A DNA stretch of 64,000 nt from Marinifilum sp965230805 (GCF_965230805.1 NZ_OZ246019.1:1922001-1986000); one strand, 5' to 3'. Counted from the first letter of the stretch, positions 1-9,480 are shown. Notes: generated by a model from the letters alone, not told the origin. Program-made: numbers and translations.

Positions 1-1686
1 CTGAATTTTTTCTTGATAGTTTCCGGTATCCCAAACACCATTATCGTTGCGATCTTCTATTACCTTAAAAATATAAGTTTTAGGTTCCAGGTAATCGAAA
101 ATAACAGTCTGATCTGATTCGATTTTCTTGGTTTGAATTACTTTCTCGCTTTTTCCACTTTCCAGCAACTGTATCAAACTAGGGCCTTTAACACCTGACA
201 CATTAATAAACAACTTTCCATAATATTCAAATTCCCGGGTTGTTACTTTTCCTTGGAAAGAGTCGCTGTACAATCCATAAATGTTTTGGAATGCTGTTGA
301 ATCGATAACAATTTTATAACTGCTTTCGGATTGCCAGTCAACTATAAAATTGTATTGCAAAAGTTTGTTTGGATCTTTTTCAATCTTAAAATCATAAGGA
401 ATTTCCAAAGTATCATTCAGCTGATAAAAATGAATGCTATCATAATTGATCTTAGCCAAAGGTTCATCGAAGACAATTGGGATGTGTTTGTTCAAATCCT
501 GCGATGAACTTGATTTAAAACTGAATTTATAGTGTGGTTTCTTAAGCTTTGCTTTTTTCTTTTCTTTCTTTCTTTTCGATGATTTAGCCTTTGCTTTTTT
601 GGGGTCTTTAAAATTCAATTTTACGGTATCCTGAAAAAGGAATAGCTGGTTGGTTGTATCGGTTTTCAGGTATTGCAAAGCAGCCAATAAAGTATCTCTT
701 TTGTAGATGGTAGAATCTGTAATCCAAAAAGAAAGTGTATCCTTTCGAGAATTAATTTCTGCCATAAACCAATCCGTATTTTCTTCGAAACCTACAAAAT
801 CAATCATCATACTATCGGTTCTTCTGGCATTAAATTCGAATTCAAGTTTTTCTCGTCTTGGTCTTTTATATCCCGTAAGGTATTGCAAAGGATTTTCTTC
901 GTCGAACATTCTCATGTGAATATTGTTGGGCTCCAAAGCAGTTGCTTTCCTAATTACAATAGAATCGCCACCAATTGAATCCAACTGCTCATATCGGTGA
1001 GCCGAAGGAACAATCAATTCATCGAAATAAGCAATCATTTCGCCAGGTCCATTGTATAAATAATCCCTGTTTCCGTCAACAATTGCAAACAATTTGTAAG
1101 TACCTTCGCGTAGGTTATTCAGTTGAAAGTATCCTGCAGAATCGGTTAATGCAATATAATCGGGAATAATAGTTAGCGGCACCGAATCGTTAGTGTTCAA
1201 GTATGCCATCACCATCGATTTTTCAACTGGATTTTCGTCGAAGGCATTATCTACCTTTCCCTTTATACTTAAAGAATCAATCGCTTCACCTGTAGAGAAT
1301 ACAAATTGATAATCTCCCAAAGGATTCCTCTCGTTGTTATCAACAATACCATCGCTAAAATCAAGCGTGTAGGTGGTATTTTCTTTTAATTCCTCTTCTA
1401 ATTTTATATATATCGATCTTCCTTTTAATTTTACCAAGGGAGCTTTTTTTAATGGTGGGGAAATCACAAACTTTTCGTTTATTTGCTCAAGCTGTACAAA
1501 TTCGTTGAAAAATATTTCGATTTTACCCCCTTTAAAGTTCAAGGCATAATTTTCAGGCTTGGTTTCGACCACTCGTGGAGGAGTTTCATCAATAGGTCCA
1601 CCAGTTGGGTTACCCTGATTTGCACAAGAATAAATTAATAAGGAAACCGATAATCCCATAAGGATATTTAATGCTATCTTTTTCAA
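1..1686 (-). CDS. Ig-like (Big_5) domain lipoprotein, C-terminus beyond window
   Basis: This reading frame stays open for 562 codons from a TTG at 1686 to the left window edge, so the C-terminus is missing. The N-terminus (MKKIALNILMGLSVSLLIYS then Cys21) is a lipoprotein signal with a lipobox, so the product should be anchored in the cell envelope. Residues about 33-115 (beginning PPRVVETKPENYALNF and ending near YQFVFSTG) match the bacterial Ig-like Big_5/SbsA type seen at the N-terminus of many Bacteroidetes lipoproteins. A Lys-rich stretch follows in the second half. No ATG precedes the TTG in frame; an internal ATG ten codons in would shorten the signal peptide. It is divergent from the gene at 1763. 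Substrate and partner are unknown. Confidence 0.8.
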   Translation of the reverse strand, partial: MKKIALNILMGLSVSLLIYSCANQGNPTGGPIDETPPRVVETKPENYALNFKGGKIEIFFNEFVQLEQINEKFVISPPLKKAPLVKLKGRSIYIKLEEELKENTTYTLDFSDGIVDNNERNPLGDYQFVFSTGEAIDSLSIKGKVDNAFDENPVEKSMVMAYLNTNDSVPLTIIPDYIALTDSAGYFQLNNLREGTYKLFAIVDGNRDYLYNGPGEMIAYFDELIVPSAHRYEQLDSIGGDSIVIRKATALEPNNIHMRMFDEENPLQYLTGYKRPRREKLEFEFNARRTDSMMIDFVGFEENTDWFMAEINSRKDTLSFWITDSTIYKRDTLLAALQYLKTDTTNQLFLFQDTVKLNFKDPKKAKAKSSKRKKEKKKAKLKKPHYKFSFKSSSSQDLNKHIPIVFDEPLAKINYDSIHFYQLNDTLEIPYDFKIEKDPNKLLQYNFIVDWQSESSYKIVIDSTAFQNIYGLYSDSFQGKVTTREFEYYGKLFINVSGVKGPSLIQLLESGKSEKVIQTKKIESDQTVIFDYLEPKTYIFKVIEDRNDNGVWDTGNYQEKIQ

Positions 1687-1762
1687 ATTAATTGGTTTTG
1701 ATATTTGATAATGGCAACAAAATTACAAAGATTAAGTACAAAAATAGGTTAATAAAAGTAAA

Positions 1763-3067
1763 ATGGTTGATTCATCTACATTTTCGATAGAAAACAGACA
1801 AAAAATTCTGGAAGAAGCTACCGCCAGCAAGTTTGATTTTGTATTTAGCAGTTGCGGCTTTAAAGAAGCTCTGTTCTGCCTATTGGCTTCGAGTTTAGGA
1901 TTTAAATGTGCAATGTTCTGTGAAGAAGATTTTGAAATAGAACTTGACACTGTGGTTGATACTAAAAATGCGGTATTGAAACCCATAATCAATTTGCGCG
2001 AAAGATTTCCTCATTTGATTCTTCCTGATGAATATTTGCACGTTCAGAAAGAGAAAAATCGATTTGGCAGAATGTTCTCGAATACCATAACAGAAAAGGA
2101 TCTTCCACGCTACGAATCGGCATTACAATTGGCAAAAGATTATTCTGTTGTTCTTGAAAGCGAATTTAAAATAAACGCCAATCGATTGTTAATGTCGATT
2201 ATTAAATCGGCTTTTGCCAACGGGGTTAGCATTTTAAATCATGTGAAATGTGAATTAGAAAATGAAATAGAGCTGATTGTATCGGATCGACTAAATTTAA
2301 TCTCCAATTCTTTTTCGATTCGTTACCATAAGCTTGTCGGTTTTGCGAGTGCAGAAAGAGAGCGGAGAACAGTACTTTACATCTACCTCGATAAAAATGG
2401 TATATTCCTGAAAAGAAGTTTAAAGTTTCATGTCCACAATAAACTGGTTCGTTTGATTCGATATCAGGACTATTTTCTGTTGATCTGCGAAAGCGAGGAT
2501 ATGAATCTTGATTTTATTAAAACCGTGTTGCATGAATTGAGTTCCATGTTTGGAGATGATGTCTCTTTTTGCGAGGATGATATTCTATCTTCTAAAATTG
2601 TTCAGGTGAATAGCAATTCAAATTTGAAAGATCAGCTTTTGGCTTTGGAGAAATTTTGCAAGCTGCATTTAGATTTATCAGGATCTCAATTTGTTGACCG
2701 ATTGAATAAGTTTCTCATTATTGATTCAAACTTTGAAGGAAGAAAAGAGATTCAAGACTTGATAGAATTTGCTGATTTCAAATTCGATGAAGCCAAACAA
2801 ACTGGAATTGAGCCGATTTCGTTTAAAAACGTGTTTTATCGCTTTGGGTCCGATACCGAACAACTTACCGAATTGGCTTACGAGTGGAGAGCAAAATATG
2901 GTCCCGGAGAAAAATTGTGGCAGAATGTTCAGTTGTGGTATCTGTACCAGCATGAAATGATTTGCAGCATATATGATTATTATGCACGAATTGGCACTAT
3001 CGATAATGCCAATCAATCCAATTTAATTATTGATGAAGAGGTAATGAACAGTTGCCTTTTCGTATAA
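1763..3067 (+). CDS. Hypothetical protein, 434 aa, family not recognised
   Basis: A complete 434-residue open frame with codon use like its neighbours, starting 76 bp from the divergent lipoprotein gene. I do not recognise a family. No signal peptide or long hydrophobic helix is apparent, so it is probably cytoplasmic. The middle third (VLYIYLDKNGIFLKRSLKF onward) alternates hydrophobic and charged residues like a beta-rich domain. The C-terminal third is helical and rich in acidic and aromatic residues. The next gene downstream lies 122 bp away behind what looks like its own promoter, so this gene is probably monocistronic. Confidence 0.7.
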   Translation: MVDSSTFSIENRQKILEEATASKFDFVFSSCGFKEALFCLLASSLGFKCAMFCEEDFEIELDTVVDTKNAVLKPIINLRERFPHLILPDEYLHVQKEKNRFGRMFSNTITEKDLPRYESALQLAKDYSVVLESEFKINANRLLMSIIKSAFANGVSILNHVKCELENEIELIVSDRLNLISNSFSIRYHKLVGFASAERERRTVLYIYLDKNGIFLKRSLKFHVHNKLVRLIRYQDYFLLICESEDMNLDFIKTVLHELSSMFGDDVSFCEDDILSSKIVQVNSNSNLKDQLLALEKFCKLHLDLSGSQFVDRLNKFLIIDSNFEGRKEIQDLIEFADFKFDEAKQTGIEPISFKNVFYRFGSDTEQLTELAYEWRAKYGPGEKLWQNVQLWYLYQHEMICSIYDYYARIGTIDNANQSNLIIDEEVMNSCLFV

Positions 3068-3106
3068 GTGCCAAAAATATGTTTAAAAACATACTAATTG
3101 ACAATT

Positions 3107-3124
3107 ATACCTACATTTAGGTAT
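3107..3124. promoter_or_regulatory. Dyad-symmetric operator candidate
   Basis: A perfect 7-bp inverted repeat, ATACCTA and TAGGTAT, separated by CATT. It overlaps the upstream element of the promoter candidate for the His-rich gene at 3190, where a repressor would act. The regulator is not known. A metal-responsive one is inferred only from the product it would control. Confidence 0.4.
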
Positions 3125-3154
3125 TGTTTACTATTTATGCTCAATCTATTTTTG
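3123..3154 (+). promoter_or_regulatory. Bacteroidetes-type promoter candidate for the His-rich gene
   Basis: TATTTTTG at 3147-3154 fits the Bacteroidetes -7 consensus TAnnTTTG. ATTG lies 20 bp upstream, one base from the TTTG -33 element. The distance to the start codon at 3190 is reasonable. Confidence 0.4.
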
Positions 3155-3189
3155 TGCGGTAATACAATAATAAGCACAAATTGTAGATT

Positions 3190-3555
3190 TTGAATTTGTT
3201 CCAGAAATATAAAACCGCAGTTATTTGCATTCTAATTCCAGCATTCTTATTGCTGGCAGGCAATGCTGCGTTTAACTGGCATGTTCATAAAAATGATCAG
3301 GGACAATTAATTGTTCATGCTCACCCTTTTAAAAGTGCAAATGCTAATTCAAACGGAAATACTCACAGTCACCAGTCAAATGAGTACTTTTCCATTCATC
3401 AAATTACCAACTTCTTTTTTCTTCTTGCAGCTATTTTTATTGTTGCATTCGAATCAAAAGAGATTGTCGATGTCTCAAAAGACTATAGCTATCATACAAA
3501 AAAGAGTCTTTTGCAGAGTCTTCTGCCTAACCGGGCACCTCCTGTTTTATCATAG
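3190..3555 (+). CDS. Histidine-rich small membrane protein
   Basis: A 121-residue protein from a TTG start with two predicted membrane segments (about residues 8-28 and 72-90). Between them is a soluble loop rich in histidine (WHVHKNDQ, VHAHPF, THSHQ); the protein has eight His in all. That pattern suggests binding of a transition metal such as zinc, copper or nickel, probably on the periplasmic side. I do not recognise a named family. It is followed 316 bp later by a TonB-dependent receptor, so a shared metal-handling role is inferred. A dyad and a promoter-like box lie just upstream. No in-frame ATG is available near the start. Confidence 0.65.
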   Translation: MNLFQKYKTAVICILIPAFLLLAGNAAFNWHVHKNDQGQLIVHAHPFKSANANSNGNTHSHQSNEYFSIHQITNFFFLLAAIFIVAFESKEIVDVSKDYSYHTKKSLLQSLLPNRAPPVLS

Positions 3556-3871
3556 TTTTTTTTGTTTTTTGGGTTAAAACTGAACTTGTATAAAGTTTAC
3601 AGGTTTTATCATGAGTCTTAAATTGTTTTGAGAATTTTGAGTTTAGTCAAGTTAAAAAATAGAGGTATGACTATTGTCACGGCTATAGTTTTTAACGAAG
3701 AATAGACTTTAAAGAACCATAGAATTTACTTATTTCATGTTAAAACTGGAAGAAGTTGCTCCTGTAATTCCCTATTCAGTCGAAAAGTATTCTAGCACCC
3801 CAAAAATTATTTAATTCTATGTTCCTATTTTGAAAATACGATAAATTTCACATATCAATAATTAAACTGTA
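3556..3871. other. Intergenic spacer before the TonB receptor
   Basis: AT-rich spacer of 316 bp. It holds no convincing terminator. The only open frame of note is a 25-codon one near 3738 that I do not consider coding. It may hold the receptor promoter, but I could not pick a box with confidence. Confidence 0.5.
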
Positions 3872-6229
3872 ATGAAAACAACATTAAAAACTTGCTTAAG
3901 CGTATTGCTTATGGCATTATCTCTTGTATCAATTGCTCAGCACAAAAGGACTGATGCAAATATTTATGGACATGTTCTTGCAAATGGCGATCATTTGCCT
4001 TTTGCAACCATTTGTATTGAAGGAACAACAATTGGAACTACCACCGATGAAACGGGTCACTTTCAAATTGTGAACCTTCCTGTTGGTAAAGTAAAAATCA
4101 AAGCTCAATCTCTTGGTTACAAGCCAGAAGTTAAAGAAATAGAGATTGTATCAGGAAAATCAATTGAAATCAATTTCGACTTAGAGAAAGATGTTTTAGG
4201 TCTTGAGGAAATTGTGGTTACCTGTGACAGAAATGAAACCAACAGAATTGAAGCTTCTACAATTGTAAATACCTTAACTCCAAAACTATTTACAGCTACT
4301 CAGTCGGTTACTTTATCAGAGAGTTTGAACTTTGCTCCTGGTTTAAGAATGGAGAACAACTGTCAGAACTGTGGTTTTACACAGGTAAGAATGAATGGTA
4401 TGGAAGGTCCTTATTCACAAATTTTAATTAACAGTCGTCCCATTTTTAGTGGATTAGCTGGGGTTTATGGTTTGGAATTAATGCCAGCCAACATGATTGA
4501 ACGTGTTGAAGTTGTTCGTGGCGGTGGATCTGCCTTATATGGTAGCAATGCAATTGCAGGAACAGTCAACCTAATCTTAAAAGATCCGGTAAACAATTCA
4601 TATGAATTTGGAGCTAGCAGCAGTTTAATTGGTGTTGGAGTTGACGGCGCTGACGATCCTGCAGAAGATTATACAGTAAGTATGAATACTTCTTTGGTAT
4701 CTTCAGATAGTAAAACAGGTTTGGCTGTATATGGCTTTTATCGTGACAGACAGCCATTTGATGCAAATGATGATTCTTACTCAGAGATTTCTTTATTGAA
4801 AAATACAACTATAGGATCGAGATTGTTCCACAGATTTAGTGCACGTAGCAAAGTATCTCTTGATTTCTTTAATATCAAGGAGACTCGTAGAGGTGGTGAT
4901 AAGTTCAGCTATGTAGAGCATGAAGCTGGAATAGCTGAGGCATTAGAACACGATATCACAACAGGAGCTCTAACTTTTGATCAATTCTTTAGAGAAAAAG
5001 ATCTGTGGTCGGTATATGTATCAGGACAAAAAGTCGATAGAGATTCTTATTATGGTGCAGAGCAATCCTTAAGCGACTATGGTAGTACAGAAGGATTTAC
5101 TTACACAGTAGGTTCTCAGTACAATGCTAATTTCGAAAACTCAAACCTTACTTTAGGAGTAGAAAATGTTGGAGAGTGGCTGAAAGATAAGAAGTTGGGG
5201 TATGCAGATCTCGACAATGCTTTCGAAAATGGGGAAGGTGAAATTGTAATTCCACATACTGATAATACAATTGTTGCGGATCAGGATAAAAATACTGTAG
5301 GTATTTTCTCACAATACGAAATGGATTTTAACAGATTAAGCGTTTCTATTGGAGCTCGTTTCGATCACTACTCGGTAGAAGACAAATATCACAGTCACGG
5401 TGGAAAGGAAACAGGAAATGTATTTTCTCCGCGTGTAACTTTAAAATATGATATTAAAGAGCATTTACAAGCTAGAGCAAGTTACTCAAAAGGATATCGT
5501 GCTCCGCAGATTTTCGACGAAGACCTTCATATCGAGACTTCAGGTTCAAGACAAGTACTTCATGAAAATTCTGATGATTTAGAGCAGGAAACAAGTCACA
5601 GTTATATGGCTTCTCTAGACTTTAACAAGAAAATTGGAAATACTTTCGTTGGATTCCTTGTTGAGGGTTTTTATACAAAACTTGACAATCCTTTTGTTAA
5701 TGAATTTGGTGATCCAGATGCTAATGGTACTGTAATTTATACACGTGTGAATGCCAAGGAAGGTGCTGTTGTAAAAGGTTTAAACATGGAATTAAATTTT
5801 GTGCCAAGTGATAAATTCTCGATGAAAGGTGGATTTACTTTACAAAGCAGTAAATACGAAGAGGCACAAGAATTTGATGAGAAGAAATTCTTCAGAACTC
5901 CTGAAGAATACGGATACTTTACTTTAGATTGGAAACCAACTAAGAAATTGGGTATTTCATCAACAGGAAATTATACAGGTTCGATGCTAGTACCTCACTA
6001 TGATACTGTATTAGAGGAATCTGATTCATTCTTCGATTTAGGAATGAAGTTCCGTTACAACATCAAGTTGAATGGTGCAAAACTTCAGTTATACACAGGT
6101 GTTAAGAATATCTTCAATTCGTATCAGGATGATCATGATCGTGGAATTGATAGAGATCCTGCATATATATATGGTCCATTAAACCCAAGAACAATTTACT
6201 TCGGTATTAAAATTGGAAACTTATTGTAG
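3872..6229 (+). CDS. TonB-dependent outer-membrane receptor with N-terminal carboxypeptidase-regulatory-like domain
   Basis: A 785-residue receptor that should import a scarce ligand across the outer membrane using TonB energy. Residues 1-22 are a signal peptide. About 28-110 is a CarboxypepD_reg-like beta-sandwich (YGHVLANGDHLPFATICIEG). About 120-235 is the plug, with VRMNGMEGPYSQILIN and RVEVVRGGGSALYGSNAIAG. The remainder is a 22-strand-type barrel ending in an aromatic-rich strand (TIYFGIKIGNLL). Length is normal for BtuB/CirA-like receptors. The plug carries a CxxC (Cys164 and Cys167), a possible metal site. With the His-rich protein upstream this suggests metal or metal-complex uptake, which is inference. 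A strong terminator follows. Confidence 0.85.
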   Translation: MKTTLKTCLSVLLMALSLVSIAQHKRTDANIYGHVLANGDHLPFATICIEGTTIGTTTDETGHFQIVNLPVGKVKIKAQSLGYKPEVKEIEIVSGKSIEINFDLEKDVLGLEEIVVTCDRNETNRIEASTIVNTLTPKLFTATQSVTLSESLNFAPGLRMENNCQNCGFTQVRMNGMEGPYSQILINSRPIFSGLAGVYGLELMPANMIERVEVVRGGGSALYGSNAIAGTVNLILKDPVNNSYEFGASSSLIGVGVDGADDPAEDYTVSMNTSLVSSDSKTGLAVYGFYRDRQPFDANDDSYSEISLLKNTTIGSRLFHRFSARSKVSLDFFNIKETRRGGDKFSYVEHEAGIAEALEHDITTGALTFDQFFREKDLWSVYVSGQKVDRDSYYGAEQSLSDYGSTEGFTYTVGSQYNANFENSNLTLGVENVGEWLKDKKLGYADLDNAFENGEGEIVIPHTDNTIVADQDKNTVGIFSQYEMDFNRLSVSIGARFDHYSVEDKYHSHGGKETGNVFSPRVTLKYDIKEHLQARASYSKGYRAPQIFDEDLHIETSGSRQVLHENSDDLEQETSHSYMASLDFNKKIGNTFVGFLVEGFYTKLDNPFVNEFGDPDANGTVIYTRVNAKEGAVVKGLNMELNFVPSDKFSMKGGFTLQSSKYEEAQEFDEKKFFRTPEEYGYFTLDWKPTKKLGISSTGNYTGSMLVPHYDTVLEESDSFFDLGMKFRYNIKLNGAKLQLYTGVKNIFNSYQDDHDRGIDRDPAYIYGPLNPRTIYFGIKIGNLL

Positions 6230-6273
6230 AAATATTCTACATAGACATATTATAAAAACTGTGGGTTAGTTTT

Positions 6274-6311
6274 AACGGAACTGTTACATTTTATGGCAGT
6301 TCCGTTTTTTT
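6274..6311 (+). terminator. Rho-independent terminator of the TonB receptor gene
   Basis: A 10-bp perfect stem, AACGGAACTG at 6274-6283 and CAGTTCCGTT at 6297-6306, followed by a T run. Confidence 0.85.
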
Positions 6312-6474
6312 ATGCATCAGTTTTTGACTTGGTATAATAATTGCCCAATGCTTTAATGTGAATTCTGTAGAAATCAAAAATTATGTCCTGATTACATGAT
6401 GGATACAACGATTTTTTAAAAAAGATAAGTACATTTGCACGAAACAGTAAAAAGACTGAATTACCACAGGAGAT

Positions 6475-7350
6475 ATGGAAAACGAGAAGAAAGATAAAAT
6501 TTACAAAGGAGTACTAATTGGATTAGGAATTGTTTTGATAGTTGTTGCAGTAATGTATTACTCAGAACATCGCGAAAACAAAAGATATATTGGTGAGATA
6601 ACAGCAGAGAAAGTAAGCTTGCAGAATGAACTGCAACTGCTTTCGGCCGATTACGATTCTCTACAAACCAGTAACGATACGTTGAATGTTCAGCTAAAAA
6701 TGGAGCAGGAAAAAATCGCTGAGCTTCTGGAAAGAATGAGAGTTTTCCGAAATAACTCATATGCCGAGATTAACAAATACAAGCGGGAGTTAGGAACATT
6801 AAAAGAAGTTTTAAGGGACTATATTGTTCAAATTGATTCTTTAAACACCCGTAATCAGCTGCTAACAGCTGAAAATGTTAGGGTGAAGAAGCAGATAAAT
6901 TGGGTAAAGGAAAGAAACCAAAAACTTGAGGAGTCTACAGAGAATATGAAAGAGGTGATTAGTAAAGCTTCTGCTTTAGACGTTGCCGCTTTAATTTGTG
7001 AACCGATTAATAAAAAAGGAAAAACGGTTAAGAAAATTACCAAGACTGTTAAGCTGAAAACTAGTTTTACCTTGCGTAAAAACATTACTGCATCAACAGG
7101 TGCAAAAGAAATTTTTGTGCGTTTAACTCGTCCTGACGAAGTGGTTCTTGGCAATCCACAGAATCTTTTATTCGACTTCGAGAATACCAAATTGGTTTAT
7201 TCTGCAAAACGCGAAATCGATTATGAAGGAGACGAGTTGGAGGTAGCAATTTTCTGGGATAATGATGGTAGCCTTGTTGCCGGTGAATACAAAGTGGATG
7301 TATTTGCAGAAGGGAATCACATTGGAAATGCTAAGTTTTTACTGAAGTAG
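6475..7350 (+). CDS. Membrane-anchored coiled-coil protein, hypothetical
   Basis: A 291-residue protein preceded by a good ribosome site (AGGAG just before the ATG). Residues about 10-28 form one membrane helix (GVLIGLGIVLIVVAVMYYS). Residues about 35-165 are a long coiled coil rich in Glu, Lys and Leu. A basic linker (KKGKTVKKITKTVKLK) leads to a C-terminal beta-rich domain of about 100 residues ending GNHIGNAKFLLK. The layout suggests an inner-membrane anchor with the coiled coil and C-terminal domain on one side. Similar Bacteroidetes proteins are often labelled only by their coiled coil. The function is unknown. A terminator hairpin follows within 30 bp. Confidence 0.75.
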   Translation: MENEKKDKIYKGVLIGLGIVLIVVAVMYYSEHRENKRYIGEITAEKVSLQNELQLLSADYDSLQTSNDTLNVQLKMEQEKIAELLERMRVFRNNSYAEINKYKRELGTLKEVLRDYIVQIDSLNTRNQLLTAENVRVKKQINWVKERNQKLEESTENMKEVISKASALDVAALICEPINKKGKTVKKITKTVKLKTSFTLRKNITASTGAKEIFVRLTRPDEVVLGNPQNLLFDFENTKLVYSAKREIDYEGDELEVAIFWDNDGSLVAGEYKVDVFAEGNHIGNAKFLLK

Positions 7351-7377
7351 AAGATTCTGCAATAACCATAGATCAAT

Positions 7378-7405
7378 AAAGCTTGCTTTTTATGGCAGCT
7401 TTTTT
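7378..7405 (+). terminator. Terminator of the coiled-coil protein gene
   Basis: AAAGCTTGC pairs with GCAGCTTT with one bulge and is followed by a run of nine T. Confidence 0.65.
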
Positions 7406-7483
7406 TTTGCACAGTGTTTAGCTGATAACAAAAAAGCTTATGAATAAAAGTCAATAGCTAATTTTTACCTGCATTTACGATCC

Positions 7484-7717
7484 GAATAAAAGCATTTAAG
7501 TTCCGAATAGAACTATTTGGCTTGTAATTATAAAATAATAGCTTCTCTAAGCTAAATCGCGGCTCATGTAAGCAAAACATTGAGGTATCTCAACCTAAAA
7601 GGCCACTTAGGAAATCTAAAATTTACCTTGCCGAACCTCAATAGATACTTCGGGAACCTAAATGGATGATGAAAGAACCCAAACGAATGGTTATGGAGCC
7701 TAAATGGATGTAAACAA
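7484..7717. repeat. Degenerate 21-bp periodic array 1
   Basis: Eight units with exact 21-bp spacing start at 7550, 7571, 7592, 7613, 7634, 7655, 7676 and 7697. Each begins with a version of AACCTAAAT (for example AGCTAAAT, AATCTAAA, AACCTCAAT, AACCCAAAC, AGCCTAAAT). The other 12 positions of each unit vary. Two more units (GAATAAAAG at 7484 and GAATAGAAC at 7505) share the period but are shifted by 3 bp. The array fills most of the 511-bp spacer between two convergent genes. No plausible start codon lies in frame on either strand, although one minus-strand frame is open for about 55 codons. Confidence 0.8.
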
Positions 7718-7861
7718 GCTGAATTTAAAAGGTATGGATTGGAGTTCTATTAGTGAGATACCATTATGGAAAGACATAATTATTACAGATTTGAATTAAA
7801 AATCTTTAAAGAACATAAGGATATTTTGAAGAATTTGATGGAATTGATTGAACAACTCATC

Positions 7862-8320
7862 TTATTTAAAGATCGTTCTTGACCCAAAGGCTCTAAATCC
7901 GACAAGAATCGAAACACATCCACTTTCAATCTCATATTTACCCGTATTTTCGGGAACCAATACACGAATAATAAAGTCATCCGTGCTTTCAACCATAAAA
8001 TCCCATATGTTGGTATAATCTTCGTCAGCATTATCGTACAGCAAATTGTATTCAGTATCGAATAATTGAAAGTGCAAGTTACCCAATTGATCTTCTCCTT
8101 CAACAAGTATTCTGTATTCCTGGTCTTTGTAGAAAGTTAATTGAAGTTCTGCCGTTTCTCCTTGCGATAATACAGCATTGTTTAATTGCCCGTTAAATGT
8201 GTAAGGATTAAGCTGGGGAATACATTCTTTCTTTGTATACTCATTGCATTGCGCCAACGAAACATGTTGCAAAGCTACAATGCAAGTGGTTATGATGCTA
8301 AGTCTTATTAATATCTTCAT
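7862..8320 (-). CDS. Exported hypothetical protein, 152 aa
   Basis: Residues 1-23 are a signal peptide with a likely cleavage after VSLA. The mature part is about 130 residues, beta-rich and acidic. It has a Cys pair near the start (QCNEYTKKECIP) and another Cys near the end (GCVSILVGF), so an extracytoplasmic disulfide is possible. Sections such as YRILVEGEDQLGNLHFQLFD and IRVLVPENTGKYEIESGC resemble Bacteroidetes secreted domains that I cannot name. It lies 21 bp downstream of the 8342-9238 gene on the same strand, so the two probably form an operon. Confidence 0.75.
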   Translation of the reverse strand: MKILIRLSIITTCIVALQHVSLAQCNEYTKKECIPQLNPYTFNGQLNNAVLSQGETAELQLTFYKDQEYRILVEGEDQLGNLHFQLFDTEYNLLYDNADEDYTNIWDFMVESTDDFIIRVLVPENTGKYEIESGCVSILVGFRAFGSRTIFK

Positions 8321-8341
8321 AAGTAGTAAGTTTTGTGGCAG

Positions 8342-9238
8342 CTATAATTCGGTAAGCTTTGCTCTTATTCGATTGTTAATTTTGTAAATGCCCTTAATCG
8401 TTTCGTTCGAAGCTGTAAGGGTCACTTTATTTTGAATTATTGTTTTTCCATTTTTCGATTTTACACTCGAAGGTGTTTTTTTAAGCTGTTCAATTTCTCT
8501 AAACTTGGCATCCAATTCTTTTAAATCGGGAAGTACTTCATTTATTTTGGGGTTATTGCGATATTGGTTTAACAAACCAATTAAATTTCTCACAGAATGC
8601 TTTTGTTCTGCTATAAGACGAACCAACTCTTTTTGAGGGTGATTAAGATCGATAATATTTGTTGCCAAGTATAGTGTTTCAATCCATCCCCCAAATACAA
8701 TTAAAGCGGCAGTACCACCACGTTGATTTTGTTTTAGGTAACTATCTGATCTGGTAAAAGTTTCTGATATAATATTTAGGAGCGAATCTTGATTTTCGAT
8801 ATTGGCTTCAACTCGCTGTGCAGTAATTTTCTCTTGTTCTTCAGGAATCCCCAACTCTCGAGTAAATTTTTTAATAATCGCAAGATATCGCGCTGCATCC
8901 TGAAATTGATTGTAAATGCGAATGTAACTTAAATCAGCACCATAAATACCAATATTAATGGCCATATCCGCTTGGGTCAAATAGTTGTCGGCATTTTTGA
9001 CTGAATTCATTAAATCAGGTTGATAAGGCAAATTCATTTTCTTCATCAAGTCTGTTACTTGCAGCGGACTGGGAACATTATAGAACAGATTTTTAACTTG
9101 ACTAAATTTCTGCGGCTTTGAAAGTTTATTTTGAACCGAAGTGGAATTTGAATTGGCTTTGCTGTTGCACGAAAAGCAATGTATGGAATTTGTAAAAATC
9201 AGTAAAAGACAGATTATTCCAATGTTTATTTTTAACAT
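8342..9238 (-). CDS. Conserved Bacteroidetes exported protein, function unknown
   Basis: A 298-residue protein with an N-terminal signal (IGIICLLLIFTNSIHCFSC); the Cys at the end of the hydrophobic stretch could be lipidated, but the lipobox is imperfect. The mature part is almost all helical. It carries phrases typical of a conserved Bacteroidetes hypothetical family, such as FYNVPSPLQVTDLMKKM and NIGIYGADLSYIRIYNQFQDA, and a GG motif in GGTAALIVFGGWIETLYLATN. The catalytic role is unknown. It is the first gene of a probable two-gene operon with the 152-residue secreted protein. Confidence 0.75.
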   Translation of the reverse strand: MLKINIGIICLLLIFTNSIHCFSCNSKANSNSTSVQNKLSKPQKFSQVKNLFYNVPSPLQVTDLMKKMNLPYQPDLMNSVKNADNYLTQADMAINIGIYGADLSYIRIYNQFQDAARYLAIIKKFTRELGIPEEQEKITAQRVEANIENQDSLLNIISETFTRSDSYLKQNQRGGTAALIVFGGWIETLYLATNIIDLNHPQKELVRLIAEQKHSVRNLIGLLNQYRNNPKINEVLPDLKELDAKFREIEQLKKTPSSVKSKNGKTIIQNKVTLTASNETIKGIYKINNRIRAKLTEL

Positions 9239-9480
9239 AGTTGATATAGTTTCTCTTGATTTAGAAAAGGTAAAGAGCTTAAAGTTATACTTTTAACACC
9301 AATAAGCAAGCAAAAAAAGAAGATATCCAACCTTCTGTAAAAAACTCTTAAGCTGAAGAAACAATTGGGAACATCTGCCGTACATAGCAAGTTACAATAA
9401 GGATTTTGACATTAACCTGAATACTTGTAGCAAGATGAAAAATTAACAGAAGTTCTCAATAAGGAGTAAATTTTTGACTT

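Noticed and set aside
7484..7717. CRISPR array or coding repeat
   Set aside because: Units are too short and degenerate for CRISPR, and the open minus-strand frame has no start codon.
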